A stretch of 64,000 nucleotides of DNA from Nitrospirillum amazonense (GCF_007828035.1 NZ_VITV01000006.1:1-64000); one strand, 5' to 3'. Shown: positions 26,059 through 37,304, counted from the stretch's first letter. The notes: generated by a model from the sequence alone, not told the origin. Program-made: numbers and translations.

Positions 26059-28854
26059 TCAGAACTTGGTGTCCAGCCGGATGTAGACCTGCCGGCCCAG
26101 CGCATCCTCCAGGCTGGGCAGATAGCCGGTGAACTTGGCCCAGGGCGGGTCGCGGTCCAGCAGGTTGACCGCACCCACGCTGACCCGGACGGCATCCGTG
26201 GCCTGGAAGGCGTACTGCGCGTCCCACACCACCCAGGACCCCACCGTGGCCGAACTGGCCGCCCCCAGGTTCACGCCGTAATCGTCGACCACGCCGGAGG
26301 TGTAGCGCATGGTCAGGGTGGCGGTGTGGGGCCCGTGTTCCCAGGTCAGATAGGTGTTGTCGCGCCAGCGCGGCGTGACGGGGGCGAAGCTGTTGGCGTT
26401 GCGGTGGCCCACCACTTCATAGATGGGGCCGCCAGGATTGTTCTGGATCTCATAGCTGTGGATGTAGGCCAGCGTGCTGCGCAGGGTCACTTCATGACCG
26501 TCCAGGTCCCAGGTATAGGCGGCGGAGACGTCGATGCCGTCGGTTGTGACCGCCCCGGCATTGAAATAGCCGACATTGACACCCACCAGCGTGCCGCTGG
26601 CGTCGCGGATGACGGCCGGCCCCGTCGGGTCGGCGTTGATCACGGCCTGGGCGTTCTGCAGCGCGATCTTCTTCTTGAAGTCATAGTTCCAGTAATCGAC
26701 CGACACCTCGGCGTGGCGGATCGGGTTCCAGGTGATGCCCAGATCGTAGTTGGTTGAGGTTTCCGGCTGCAGCTTGTTGTTGGGCACCGTGTTGACGTTG
26801 CGGAAGGTACCCTTGTCCCCGGCCACCAGCGGGTCATACAGGTTGGACGTGCCGCCGGTGGCAGCACTGCCCACCGATTGGGCCAGGGCCGGGGCGCGGA
26901 AGGCGGTGCTGGCCGCGGCCCGCAGGGTCAGTTCCGGCGTCGCATGCCAGTTGACGCCGATCTTGGGGTCGACGCTGTCGAAGGGGCCGTAATCCTCATA
27001 TCGGATGGCGCCGTCGACATAGAGGTCTTTCAGGATGGGCAGGCCCAGCTCGGCGAAGCCGCTGCCGATCTGGCGGGTGCCCGATCCCGACACCCCCGGC
27101 GGCAGGTAGGCGGTGCGGCCGCTGGTGCGGAAGGCGTCATAGAGGATGGAGCGATATTCGTTACGGAACTGACCGCCCACGGCTAGCGCGCTGGTGCCCC
27201 CCGGCAGGTCGAACAGCTTCCCGGTCACCACCCCCTCCGCGATCATGTATTCCGACACGGTGCGCGAAGTGGTGTAGGTGAAGAACTGGTCGATGACCGC
27301 CTGGCTGTTGACCTTCTGGTCCTTGCCGAAGGGGCTGAAGTAGGAACAGCCGTTGGTGCCGGGGGCGAAGCTGGCGGTGCCGTTGAAGGACACCGGGCAC
27401 CCGGCGCCGCCATAGCCGTTGACGGCGTATTGTAGCGACACCAGGTCGGTTTCCTTGACGTCGTAGACCTGCTGTTCACGGGAATAGACGCCGTCCAGCG
27501 AATATTCCCAATCGCCCCACAGCTTGCCCTTGGCGCCCAGCACCAGGTGGGTGCCGGTTAAATCCGTCTTATCGTCGTCATGGGGACCGTTCACGCCCAT
27601 GACACGGCCGAGGAAGGTGACGGGGACGCCGAAGGGATTGCCGGGGTTGCTGGCGGGCACGATGATGTTGCCGCGGGTGATAGGCGTGCTGGCCACCCCG
27701 TAGCGGTCGGAATCCTGGAAGTAATAGCGGCCTTCGAAGAAGATCTGCTGGGTGTCCGTCAGGTCATAGGTGCCGCGCACATGCGACAGCACCTGCTTGT
27801 AGGCCGGTTGGATGGGGTTCATGGCCTGGTAGCTGAACTGGCAGGCGCCCAGGGGGAAGCTGTTGCCCACGAACACGCCGCCGGTGCCGGGAACATCACA
27901 GCTGGGGTCCGCCACCTGCACGTTCTTGGTGGCCGCCACCGTGGGGTTGGCCCCGGCGGCGACGCGGGCCGCCACGGTGTTGTTGTACAGCTGGGTATAA
28001 TCAATGGCGCCGTTGACGCCGTTGTTGATGACGACGTCGCCGCCGCTGGCCGTGTGCGGGGCCGAGGACAGGATGAAGTTGCCCGGCTGCGACGTGCCCG
28101 AGGGGCTGTAGAAGTTCGTCACCCGGCGCTGGGAATTCTGCAGGTTCTTCTGGTGTTCGTAGCTGAACGATCCGACGACGTGGAAGCGGTCGCCGCCGCC
28201 GCCGAACATGCCCTCCGCTAGATACTTGGGCGCGCCATCGATGAAGGTGTACTGCCCGCCCGCGGCCACGCCGTTGAACTTGTCATCGGTGATGAAGTTC
28301 ATGACGCCGGCGATGGCATCGGAGCCGTACAGGGCCGACGCGCCGTCCAGCACCGTCTCCACCCGCTGGATCTCGATCAGCGGCACCAGGGCGTTCAGGT
28401 TGACGTAGGGGTTGAGGTTGCTGTCCGTGTCCGTGGCCGCCGTGCGATGGCCGTTCAGCAGCACCAGGGTGGAGGACGGACCCAGGCCGCGCAGGTTGGC
28501 GGAGCGGGAGCCGTGGTTTTCCGGCCCGCCCTTGGACAGATCCTGCGCGCCGCCCATGCTGCCGATGTTGGCCGGGGTCAGGTTGGTCAGTTGGCTGAGG
28601 TTGCTGACGCCCGAGCGGCTGATGGCGTCGCGGTCCAGGGTCTGGGTCGGGTCGGGAATATCGGCCTGGCTTTTCACCTTGAGATAGGTGCCGGTGACGA
28701 CGATCTCCGCGATGCCATCGTCGGTCGAATCCGCATCCTTTTGCTGGGCCATGGCGGGATAGGCCCCAGCGCACAAAGAAATGAGCCCCACGACCGAAGC
28801 GGTCGCCCGCAGATGAGCTGCAAATCCAGGCGCGGATACACTTCCAATTTTCAT
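26059..28854 (-). CDS. TonB-dependent outer-membrane receptor
   Basis: 931 residues. A Sec signal peptide ends PAMAQQ; plug domain follows (EIVVTGTYLKVKSQADIPDPTQTLDRDAI; RGLGPSSTLVLLNGHR; VETVLDGASALYGSDAIAGVMNFIT), then a large beta barrel ending in RLDTKF. The DGASALYGSDAIAGVMN signature is common in sphingomonad, caulobacter and xanthomonad receptors for sugars, aromatics and plant compounds. Good Shine-Dalgarno GGGAGGGAAAATA. It is divergent from the LysR gene at 29065 (210 bp gap), the likely regulator, and convergent with the hydroxycinnamate genes. The ligand is not readable. Confidence 0.94.
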   Translation of the reverse strand: MKIGSVSAPGFAAHLRATASVVGLISLCAGAYPAMAQQKDADSTDDGIAEIVVTGTYLKVKSQADIPDPTQTLDRDAISRSGVSNLSQLTNLTPANIGSMGGAQDLSKGGPENHGSRSANLRGLGPSSTLVLLNGHRTAATDTDSNLNPYVNLNALVPLIEIQRVETVLDGASALYGSDAIAGVMNFITDDKFNGVAAGGQYTFIDGAPKYLAEGMFGGGGDRFHVVGSFSYEHQKNLQNSQRRVTNFYSPSGTSQPGNFILSSAPHTASGGDVVINNGVNGAIDYTQLYNNTVAARVAAGANPTVAATKNVQVADPSCDVPGTGGVFVGNSFPLGACQFSYQAMNPIQPAYKQVLSHVRGTYDLTDTQQIFFEGRYYFQDSDRYGVASTPITRGNIIVPASNPGNPFGVPVTFLGRVMGVNGPHDDDKTDLTGTHLVLGAKGKLWGDWEYSLDGVYSREQQVYDVKETDLVSLQYAVNGYGGAGCPVSFNGTASFAPGTNGCSYFSPFGKDQKVNSQAVIDQFFTYTTSRTVSEYMIAEGVVTGKLFDLPGGTSALAVGGQFRNEYRSILYDAFRTSGRTAYLPPGVSGSGTRQIGSGFAELGLPILKDLYVDGAIRYEDYGPFDSVDPKIGVNWHATPELTLRAAASTAFRAPALAQSVGSAATGGTSNLYDPLVAGDKGTFRNVNTVPNNKLQPETSTNYDLGITWNPIRHAEVSVDYWNYDFKKKIALQNAQAVINADPTGPAVIRDASGTLVGVNVGYFNAGAVTTDGIDVSAAYTWDLDGHEVTLRSTLAYIHSYEIQNNPGGPIYEVVGHRNANSFAPVTPRWRDNTYLTWEHGPHTATLTMRYTSGVVDDYGVNLGAASSATVGSWVVWDAQYAFQATDAVRVSVGAVNLLDRDPPWAKFTGYLPSLEDALGRQVYIRLDTKF

Positions 28855-29064
28855 TATTTTCCCTCCCCGATTGGCGTTTTATGCCGGCCCACGGCGGCAT
28901 CGCCTTCTCTATTCATGGGGAGTATTGTAGGGGCCGTTAGATTTGTAAAATTTGTTTTTTACATGCATTAATAAACTGCACTTATCAATGCAACCATCAC
29001 AAAACCGCCGCCATCGGCATGGCAACGATTGTGATGAATGTGGTTGCCGTGATAAGGAATTTAT

Positions 29065-30039
29065 ATGGATGTCAATCTTCGGCAGATCCGCGCCTTCCTG
29101 GCGGTGGTCGGGCTCGGCGGCTTCACCCGTGCCGCCGGCGCGCTGAACATTTCCCAGCCCGCCCTGACCATCCGCATCCGCCAGCTGGAGGACCAAATCG
29201 GCCTGCGCCTGTTCGACCGCAACACCCGATCGGTGCAGTTGACCCGCGTGGGTCAGGAATTGTTGCCCGTGTTCCAGCGCCTGATGAAGGATTTCGACGG
29301 CGCCATGGCCGACATCCGGGAATTTTCGGAAGAGCCGCGCGGCACCATCCGCGTGGCTGTGTTGCCCAGCTTCGCCGCCGGGCCCCTGCCGGCGCTGATC
29401 GCGGACTTCCGCGCCCGCAACCCTCGCGTCTCCTTCGTGCTGAAGGATGCCGTGGGCAAGCGTGTGCTGGCCATGGTCCGCAATGAGGAGGTGGATTTCG
29501 GAATTGGCGTCGGCGGTGTCGATGAGCCGGACCTCGATACCATCGACGTCTTCGAGGACCGCATGGTGCTGGTCTATCCCCGCGGCCACGCGGCGGGGGA
29601 ACTGCCCCTGGCCTCCGTCCCCGTCATTTCCCAGTTCCCGCTGGTGCTGATGGACAAGGACACCAGCGTGCGCCGCCTGGTGGACGAGGCCTTCGCCGCT
29701 GCCGGCTCCATCGCCACCCCGGCGTGCGAGGCGACCTACATGTCCACGGCGGTCAGCATGGTGCGCGCCGGCCTGGGCCTGGCCATCCTGCCGGCCTCCG
29801 CCATCGAGATCCGGGGCTTCGCCGACATCGCCACGCGGCCGATCGACGATGCCGGCTTCGTCCGCCGCATCGTCATCATCAAGCGCCGGGGAAGCTCGCT
29901 GCTGCCCGCGGTGGAGGAATTCACCAAGGTGCTGCTGGCGGCGGCCAACTCCTGCGCCACGCCTTCGGCCCCGTGCCTAGATGTCGAGGTCCAGGATGGC
30001 GGAGCTGAGGCACTTGCCATGGGCGTCCAAGGCCAATGA
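29065..30039 (+). CDS. LysR-family transcriptional regulator
   Basis: 324 residues. An N-terminal winged helix (LRQIRAFLAVVGLGGFTRAAGALNISQPALT...) is followed by a LysR substrate-binding domain from about residue 90 (GTIRVAVLPSFAAGPLPALIADF; VDFGIGVGG; MVRAGLGLAILPASA). Shine-Dalgarno AAGGAA. It is divergent from the TonB receptor at 28854 and convergent with the AtuA-like operon, either of which it might control. The last 30 or so residues (after LLAAANSC) look unlike LysR proteins and overlap the 3' end of the opposite gene for 63 bp, suggesting a lost stop and C-terminal extension. Confidence 0.92.
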   Translation: MDVNLRQIRAFLAVVGLGGFTRAAGALNISQPALTIRIRQLEDQIGLRLFDRNTRSVQLTRVGQELLPVFQRLMKDFDGAMADIREFSEEPRGTIRVAVLPSFAAGPLPALIADFRARNPRVSFVLKDAVGKRVLAMVRNEEVDFGIGVGGVDEPDLDTIDVFEDRMVLVYPRGHAAGELPLASVPVISQFPLVLMDKDTSVRRLVDEAFAAAGSIATPACEATYMSTAVSMVRAGLGLAILPASAIEIRGFADIATRPIDDAGFVRRIVIIKRRGSSLLPAVEEFTKVLLAAANSCATPSAPCLDVEVQDGGAEALAMGVQGQ

Positions 30040-30276
30040 GCGTGTGACGCCGCCGCCCAGCGTGCGCGTCAGGACGAAGTTCAGCGCCCCCAGCCCCGGC
30101 AGGGCATAGCGCATGACCTCACCCTGGACCAGGGTGCCAAGGTGCTGGCGCACCCGTTCCGCCGTCACCGCCGCCTCCAGCCGCGCGTAATCTTCCGCCC
30201 GATAGGCGATGACGGAAATGTTGGAGGTGTTGCCCTTGTCGCCCGTGCGGGAATGGGCCAGGTCACGCAGCTTCAT
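29977..30276 (-). CDS. AtuA-like ferredoxin-fold small protein
   Basis: 99 residues starting MKLRDLAHSRTGDKGNTSNISVIAY, the hallmark of the small domain usually found fused to or beside AtuA/DUF1446 proteins. It overlaps the upstream AtuA-family gene by ATGA and has GGAGG before its start, so the two are translated together and probably form one complex. In AtuA relatives the domain is C-terminal; here it is a separate polypeptide. Its 3' end overlaps the opposite LysR gene by 63 bp. Biochemical role unknown. Confidence 0.85.
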   Translation of the reverse strand: MKLRDLAHSRTGDKGNTSNISVIAYRAEDYARLEAAVTAERVRQHLGTLVQGEVMRYALPGLGALNFVLTRTLGGGVTRSLALDAHGKCLSSAILDLDI

Positions 30277-31622
30277 GGCTGAACCTCCAACATATGGATT
30301 TGCGGGCTGACCAGGTCGCGGGGGATCAGGGTCGACTGCACGGCGATGACCTCCTTGGCCATCTTGGTGGCGCCGCCGCCGCCGGCCGGGCCGTTGGTGT
30401 ACAGCCCCTCCACCTCGTTGCCGATGCGCTCGGCATCCTTCAGGGTGTGGGTCCGGCCAGCGACGCGCAGGCGGACCTCATAGGGTTCGGGGGCGGCGGC
30501 CGACAGCTCAGGCCCATGGATGGCGTCCACGCCGATGAGGTCCAGCCGCAGCTCACGCAAGGGCACGCCGATGATGCGCAGGCGTTCCGCCACGATGTCG
30601 CGGGCCAGGCGCGCCCGCGACAGGGCGCCAGGACCGGCGTAGGAGATCTGGCCCTCGCCGATGTAACCATCGCTGTAACCCAGCGAGACCTTGAGGCTGC
30701 CGGGCCGCGCGGCCCCGCCGCCGCCATCCACTCTCACCTGGTCGGGACCCGCCTCGGTGATGGACACGCCGCTGAAATCGGCCGCCACGTCCGGTGTCAG
30801 ATAGCGCGCGGGATCGTGCACCTCATACAGCAGTTGCTCCCGGCAGGTGGCGCCGGTGATCAGGCCGCCGCTGCCCGCCACCTTGGTGATGGTAACGGCG
30901 CCATCGGCCGCGACCTCGGCGATGGGAAAGCCCAGGCGCGCCAGGTTGGGCACGTCCTTGTAGCCGGGATCGGCGAAATAGCCGCCGCTGACCTGGCCGG
31001 CGCATTCCATAAGGTGGCCGACCAGCGTGCCCTTGCCCATGAGCGTCCAATCATCCGCCGCCCAGCCGAATTCATGCACCAGCGGCGCCAGGAACAGCGA
31101 CGGGTCGGCCACCCGGCCGGTGACGACCACGTCGGCCCCATCCTTCAGCGCCCGCACGATGGGCTCCGCCCCCAGGTAGGCGTTGGCGGCCACCAGGTTG
31201 TCCGAAAGGCTGGACACCGGGGCGCCGGTTTCCTCAATCGTCAGGTCCTGGCGGGCGCGGATGATCTCCGTCACGTCATCGCCGGTGACGATGGCGATGC
31301 GCAACGGCCCCAGCCCCAGGGATCGGGCAACGGCAGCGACGGCAGCGCCGGCGGCATGGGGGTTGGCGGCCCCCATATTGGTGATGATGGTGATGCCATT
31401 GCGCCGGCAGGCGGGCAGGACAGCCGCCATGCGATCGGCCAGCAGGGGGTCGAAGCCGGCGGAGGGATCCCGCCGCTTGGCCAATTGGGCCAGGGCGATG
31501 GTCCGTTCGGCCAGGCATTCGAAGACCAGATAGCGGATGTCCCCCGCCTCGGCCAGTTCCACCGCCGGCTCGATACGGTCGCCGGAATAGCCGGCGCCGG
31601 TGCCTAGTCTGACGCGTTTCAA
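30273..31622 (-). CDS. AtuA/DUF1446 family protein
   Basis: 449 residues from a TTG at 31622 with a strong AGGAGG 8 nt upstream; an ATG-initiated frame to 32381 would run through the transporter gene and is rejected. Family marks: RLGTGAGYSGDRIEPAVELAE at the N-terminus, TNMGAANPHAAG, VVVTGRVADPSLFLAPLVHEFGW, MGKGTLVGHLMECAGQVSGGYF, and a C-terminal NGPAGGGGA. The family is named for acyclic terpene utilisation in Pseudomonas, but its members occur in many acid-degradation operons and the reaction is not established. Here it lies between a CitMHS-type transporter (26 nt gap) and the AtuA-like small protein, pointing to use of a tricarboxylic or related acid rather than terpenes. Confidence 0.87.
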   Translation of the reverse strand: MKRVRLGTGAGYSGDRIEPAVELAEAGDIRYLVFECLAERTIALAQLAKRRDPSAGFDPLLADRMAAVLPACRRNGITIITNMGAANPHAAGAAVAAVARSLGLGPLRIAIVTGDDVTEIIRARQDLTIEETGAPVSSLSDNLVAANAYLGAEPIVRALKDGADVVVTGRVADPSLFLAPLVHEFGWAADDWTLMGKGTLVGHLMECAGQVSGGYFADPGYKDVPNLARLGFPIAEVAADGAVTITKVAGSGGLITGATCREQLLYEVHDPARYLTPDVAADFSGVSITEAGPDQVRVDGGGGAARPGSLKVSLGYSDGYIGEGQISYAGPGALSRARLARDIVAERLRIIGVPLRELRLDLIGVDAIHGPELSAAAPEPYEVRLRVAGRTHTLKDAERIGNEVEGLYTNGPAGGGGATKMAKEVIAVQSTLIPRDLVSPQIHMLEVQP

Positions 31623-31648
31623 CGCGGATGCCTCCTGGTCGCGGGTCC

Positions 31649-32956
31649 CTACAGGGGCAGCACGCCGATGACGACGGCGACCACCGTCATCAGCAGCGTG
31701 GCGCCGAACAGGTAGGGAATGCTGAATTTCTGGTGCTCCCCCAGGCCGATGCCGGTTAGCCCGATCACCAGGAAGGTGGCGGGCGTCAGGGGGCTGACGG
31801 GGAAGCCGGTGGTCATCTGGCCCAGCACGGCGGCCTGCGCCACATGCACGGGCTGGCCGCCCAGGCTGCCGTGAACCGAGGCGATGACCGGCAGGATGCC
31901 GAAGTAGAAGGAGTCGGGGTCGAACAGCAGGCTGAGCGGCATGGACAGCACGCCCAGGATGACGGGAATGTGCCCCGCCATGCCGGACGGCATCACGGAT
32001 ACCGCCGCGCCGGCCATGGCCTTCAGCATGCCGCTGCCCTGCATGATGCCGGTGAAGGCGCCGGCGGCCAGCAGGATGCCGGCCATCATCAGCGCCGCCT
32101 TGGCATGGGCGTCCACCCGCCGGCGCTGTTCCGCCACGTCGGGATAGTTCAGCATCAGGGCCGCCACCGTGCCCAGCATGAACATGACCACCGGATCGAC
32201 CCAGCCGCCCACCATGACCGTCATGACGGCGACCGTCAGGGCCAGGTTCAGCCAGAACAGCCGGGGGCGGCGCAACGCCCGCTCCTCCGCCGTCAACGGC
32301 CGTTCCGCGACCGGGACGGGCCCGGCGCCGGCCCCCGATCCAACCAGGGACAGACGGCGTTCCTCCCGCCGACCCAGCCACCAGGCGGCGGCGAAGACAA
32401 AGGCAAGGCCCGCCGCCTGCACCGGCAGCAGCGGCCGAAAGATGTCGGACACCGGCAGGTGCAGGGCGGCGGCGGCGCGGATCATGGGGCCCGTCCAGGG
32501 CAGGAAATTCACCCCCGCCGCCAGCGAGGTGACGCAGGCCAGGATGCGTCGGTCCATACCCAGCCGGTCGAACAGCGGCAGCATGGCGGGAATGGTCACC
32601 AGGAAGGTCACCGCCCCCGACCCGTCCAGATGGATCAGCAGTGCCAAAAAGGCGGCACCCACGGTGATGCGCCAGGGCCGGTGCCCCACCAGGCGCAGGA
32701 TCCGGCTGATGATGGGGTCCAGCATGCCGGCGTCGGTGACCACGCCGAAATAGAGGATGGCGAAGACGAACATGCCGGCCACCGGGGCGATGGCCTTGAT
32801 GCCGTCCAGGATGAACCGGCTGGTCTCCAGCCCGAAACCGCCCAGCAGCGCCCCGGTGACGGGCACGACGATCAGGGCCACCAGGGGCGACAGCCGGTTG
32901 CTGAGGATGGCCAGGAACAGGACGGTGACCGTGCCGAAACCCAGTACCGCGATCAT
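31649..32956 (-). CDS. CitMHS-family (Mg2+-citrate type) transporter
   Basis: 435 residues, about 12 membrane segments in two halves. Typical features are [55 protein letters not shown] and [15 protein letters not shown] near the end. CitMHS proteins import citrate or similar tricarboxylates with a divalent metal and protons. The gene leads an operon with the AtuA-family pair. It is divergent from the tannase-family esterase (280 bp between), so the imported acid might be linked to aromatic-ester breakdown, but this is inference. Confidence 0.88.
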   Translation of the reverse strand: MIAVLGFGTVTVLFLAILSNRLSPLVALIVVPVTGALLGGFGLETSRFILDGIKAIAPVAGMFVFAILYFGVVTDAGMLDPIISRILRLVGHRPWRITVGAAFLALLIHLDGSGAVTFLVTIPAMLPLFDRLGMDRRILACVTSLAAGVNFLPWTGPMIRAAAALHLPVSDIFRPLLPVQAAGLAFVFAAAWWLGRREERRLSLVGSGAGAGPVPVAERPLTAEERALRRPRLFWLNLALTVAVMTVMVGGWVDPVVMFMLGTVAALMLNYPDVAEQRRRVDAHAKAALMMAGILLAAGAFTGIMQGSGMLKAMAGAAVSVMPSGMAGHIPVILGVLSMPLSLLFDPDSFYFGILPVIASVHGSLGGQPVHVAQAAVLGQMTTGFPVSPLTPATFLVIGLTGIGLGEHQKFSIPYLFGATLLMTVVAVVIGVLPL

Positions 32957-33070
32957 GCCTCTCCCCCTTCTCTCGCGTCCGGTTCAGCCCGGACGTCGTG
33001 GCCCCTGGCGCCTGATGGTTGGATCCCTAGGGTTAAGGAGCAGGACCCGATAAGGGAAATAGATTTGTTC

Positions 33071-33083
33071 TATATTTGCGATA
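33071..33083. promoter_or_regulatory. Possible LysR-type box in the CitMHS/esterase divergent gap
   Basis: TATATTTGCGATA fits the T-N11-A form with partial dyad symmetry. It lies in the AT-rich part (about 33050-33180) of the 280 bp gap between the divergent transporter and esterase genes; a related sequence (TATCAATCGCATA) follows near 33144. Two LysR genes are encoded nearby. Weak evidence. Confidence 0.3.
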
Positions 33084-33236
33084 GTAAAGTTTAATGAATT
33101 CCGCGCCGGCCCGCCGGGGTCGGGCGGCAGCGATAATCAAAATCTATCAATCGCATAAAGTTAATCTAATTCCTTCCACCCTTCCGCCGTGGCATTCCCG
33201 GGAACAGAACACGGGAACAGGCTGGGGAGGATGAGC

Positions 33237-34790
33237 ATGCGCGTGATGACCTGGACGGGGGCGGCGGCCGGTGCCCTGCTCACATGGGCCGTAACGACAC
33301 AAGCGGCCCAGGCGGCCCCCCCAACCACAGACTGCGCCAGCCTGGCCAGGCGAAGTTTGCCCGAAGCGCGCATCCTGTCGGCCGAGCCCGTGGCTGCCGG
33401 CCCCTACAAGGCGCCTGACGGCACCGTCACCTTCCCCAACCTGCCCGCCTTCTGCCGCGTGACGGCCATGGCCGAGACGGATGTGAAGGTGGAGGTCTGG
33501 CTGCCCGAAACGGCGTGGAACGGCCGCTTCCAGGGCGTGGGCAACGGCGGCTTCGCCGGCAACTTCAGCTATTACGCCATGGGGCCGGCCCTGCGCGCCG
33601 GCTATGCCGTGGCCGGCACCGACACGGGCCATGGCCCGGCGGAAGGCAAGCCGGGTACCCGCCTGGACTGGATGCACGACCCCACCCAACTGGCCAACTG
33701 GGGCCACAACTCCATCCACCGCATGACCGTTGCAGCCAAGGCCATTGTCGCCGCCCGCTATGGCACGCCGGCGGCCAAGGCCTATTTCGAAGGCTGCTCC
33801 ACCGGCGGCGCCCAGGCCATGACGGAGGCGGAGTATTTTCCCGGCGACTATGACGGCATCCACGCCGGCGCACCGGGCATGAACTACACCCGCCTGATGA
33901 TGAGCTTCCTGTGGAGTTCGCGGGCGACGCTGCTGGATCCCGCCAGCACCCTGGCGCCGGAAAAGCTGACCCTGCTGCACCAGGCGGTGCTGAACGCCTG
34001 CGACGCCGCAGACGGCGTCAAGGACGGGCTGATCGAGAATCCGCAGGCCTGCCGGTTCGACCCCGCCGCGCTGCAATGTAAGCCTGATGCCACGGACACT
34101 ACGGCCTGCCTGACGGCGCCGCAGGTGGCCGCCGTGCGCGCGCTCTATGCCGGCCCGCGCAACCCGCGCACGGGTGAGGCGATATATCCCGGCCTGGTGC
34201 CGGGCAGTGAATGGGGCTGGGACCTGCAGCAGGGCAAGTTGCTGGAGGCCTACGTCATCCCCCTGTTCCAGAACATGGTTTATGACAACCTGTCCTGGCG
34301 CTGGAAGGACTTCGACTTCGACCGGGACGTGACGCTGACGGACGAAAAGGTCGGCGCCACCATCACCGCCGTGTCGCCCGACCTGTCCGCCTTCAAGGCG
34401 CGGGGCGGCAAACTGATCATGAGCCAGGGCTGGGCCGACCAACTGAACGCCCAGACCTATCCCATCCAGTATTACCAGGCCGTGGCGGGCACGTCGGATC
34501 CGGCCCAGGCCCGGGCGCGGCTGGGCGGCTACTTCCGTCTGTTCATGGTGCCGGGCATGGGCCACTGCTACGGGGGGCCAGGTCCCAACCGTTTCGATGC
34601 CGTAACCGCCCTGCGCGCCTGGGTGGAACAGGGCAAGGCACCGGACCGGCTGGTGGCGGCCAAACACGAAAAGGACCTGGACCCCACCTCCGCCGTGCTG
34701 CGCACCCGGCCCCTGTGCCCCTACCCCGCCGTCGCCCACTGGACCGGCAAAGGCTCCAGCGACGAGGCGGCGAACTTCACCTGCCGGTGA
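33237..34790 (+). CDS. Tannase/feruloyl-esterase family hydrolase, exported
   Basis: 517 residues. A signal peptide (about residues 1-26, ...TQAAQA) is followed by a tannase-family alpha/beta hydrolase: nucleophile elbow EGCSTGGAQ, Asp in SQGWADQLN, and HC in VPGMGHCYGG. The paired Cys next to Ser and His make the CS-D-HC arrangement known for this family. Members hydrolyse gallate, ferulate or related aryl esters; some act on polyester monomers. Periplasmic or secreted. It starts at 33237, where GGGGAGG lies 6 nt upstream; the ATG at 33231 directly abuts it. A LysR gene is convergent 4 bp downstream. Feruloyl esterase action would feed the hydroxycinnamate genes at 23.6-26 kb. Confidence 0.9.
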   Translation: MRVMTWTGAAAGALLTWAVTTQAAQAAPPTTDCASLARRSLPEARILSAEPVAAGPYKAPDGTVTFPNLPAFCRVTAMAETDVKVEVWLPETAWNGRFQGVGNGGFAGNFSYYAMGPALRAGYAVAGTDTGHGPAEGKPGTRLDWMHDPTQLANWGHNSIHRMTVAAKAIVAARYGTPAAKAYFEGCSTGGAQAMTEAEYFPGDYDGIHAGAPGMNYTRLMMSFLWSSRATLLDPASTLAPEKLTLLHQAVLNACDAADGVKDGLIENPQACRFDPAALQCKPDATDTTACLTAPQVAAVRALYAGPRNPRTGEAIYPGLVPGSEWGWDLQQGKLLEAYVIPLFQNMVYDNLSWRWKDFDFDRDVTLTDEKVGATITAVSPDLSAFKARGGKLIMSQGWADQLNAQTYPIQYYQAVAGTSDPAQARARLGGYFRLFMVPGMGHCYGGPGPNRFDAVTALRAWVEQGKAPDRLVAAKHEKDLDPTSAVLRTRPLCPYPAVAHWTGKGSSDEAANFTCR

Positions 34791-34794
34791 CGGC

Positions 34795-35679
34795 TCAGGC
34801 CAGCATCATGCCGCGCGCGGCGGCAATGCGGTCGGCGATATGCTCGCGCACGGCGGCGATGCGCCGGGTGTGGTGGCTGTCGGGATGGCTGAGCAGCCAA
34901 TAAGTGCGGGTGAAGCGGATGTCCGGCAGCACCCGCACCAGTTCCGGAAAGCCCGCGGCCGCGTAATCGTGCAGCACGCCGATGCCGTGGCCCGACCGCA
35001 CCGCCTCGATCTGGGCGACGACGCTGCCGCATTCGTAATGACGGTCGGTGTGGCGGCCGACCTCCCCGGCATAGTCCAGGGCCCGGCTGTAGGCGAAGTC
35101 CTCCACATGGGTGACGAACAGCCGCCCAGCCAGATCCGCCGCCGCGCGCAGCGGGCCATGGCGATCCAGGTGCCTCTGGCTGGCGTAAAGGCTCAAGGAA
35201 TAGTCGGTCAGCTTGCGCACCATCAGCCGGCCGTGGTCCGGCTGTTCCAGGGTGATGACCAGGTCCGCCTCGCGCCGGGAAAGGGAGAAGGTGCGCGGCA
35301 GGGGCACCAACTGGATGGTCAGGCCGGGATGCCGTTCCGCCAGGGCGCCCAGTTCCCGCGCCAGAAAATAGGTGCCGATGCCGTCCGGCGCGCCCACCCG
35401 CACCGTGCCGGTCAGCCGGTCGGCACTGCCGGAGAGGATGGAACCGGCCTGCAGCAACTCGGACTCCATGCGCTCGGCCGCGGCCATCAGCGTCTCACCC
35501 GCCGGTGTCAGGGTGCAACCCTGCGGCCGCCGCTCCACCAGCAGCACGCCCAGGGATGTTTCCAGCGCCGTCAGGTGTCGGGCCACCGTGGCGTGGTTCA
35601 GGCCCAGGCGCTGGCCAGCCCCCAGGATTTGCCCAGCACGAGCGACGGCCAGGAAGACGCGAACCTGATCCCATTCCAT
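34795..35679 (-). CDS. LysR-family transcriptional regulator
   Basis: 294 residues from the ATG at 35679 ([22 protein letters not shown]); the frame up to 35748 adds an unconserved stretch. Helix-turn-helix about residues 15-40 ([17 protein letters not shown]), effector domain from about residue 88 ([30 protein letters not shown]). HATVARH and the opening [11 protein letters not shown] are typical of the LysR subgroup often set opposite dehydrogenase or transport genes. It is divergent from the mmsA-type dehydrogenase (113 bp gap), its most likely target, and convergent with the tannase-family gene. Confidence 0.92.
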   Translation of the reverse strand: MEWDQVRVFLAVARAGQILGAGQRLGLNHATVARHLTALETSLGVLLVERRPQGCTLTPAGETLMAAAERMESELLQAGSILSGSADRLTGTVRVGAPDGIGTYFLARELGALAERHPGLTIQLVPLPRTFSLSRREADLVITLEQPDHGRLMVRKLTDYSLSLYASQRHLDRHGPLRAAADLAGRLFVTHVEDFAYSRALDYAGEVGRHTDRHYECGSVVAQIEAVRSGHGIGVLHDYAAAGFPELVRVLPDIRFTRTYWLLSHPDSHHTRRIAAVREHIADRIAAARGMMLA

Positions 35680-35792
35680 AGGCCCGTCCAGACTATAAAA
35701 TCCGCACAACGAAGCCGCGACATTGCAGGTTGATGCGCAGTTCTGCAAGCCGGATAAGCGAGGGGATAAGACCCGGCGGAGGAACGAGCGTC

Positions 35793-37292
<1,500 letters not shown>

Positions 37293-37304
37293 GGGTTGGG
37301 TCTT

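Noticed and set aside
31623-32381. ATG-initiated N-terminal extension of the AtuA-family gene
   Set aside because: Overlaps the CitMHS gene out of frame, has repetitive Gly/Arg-rich translation, and the TTG at 31622 has a strong Shine-Dalgarno.
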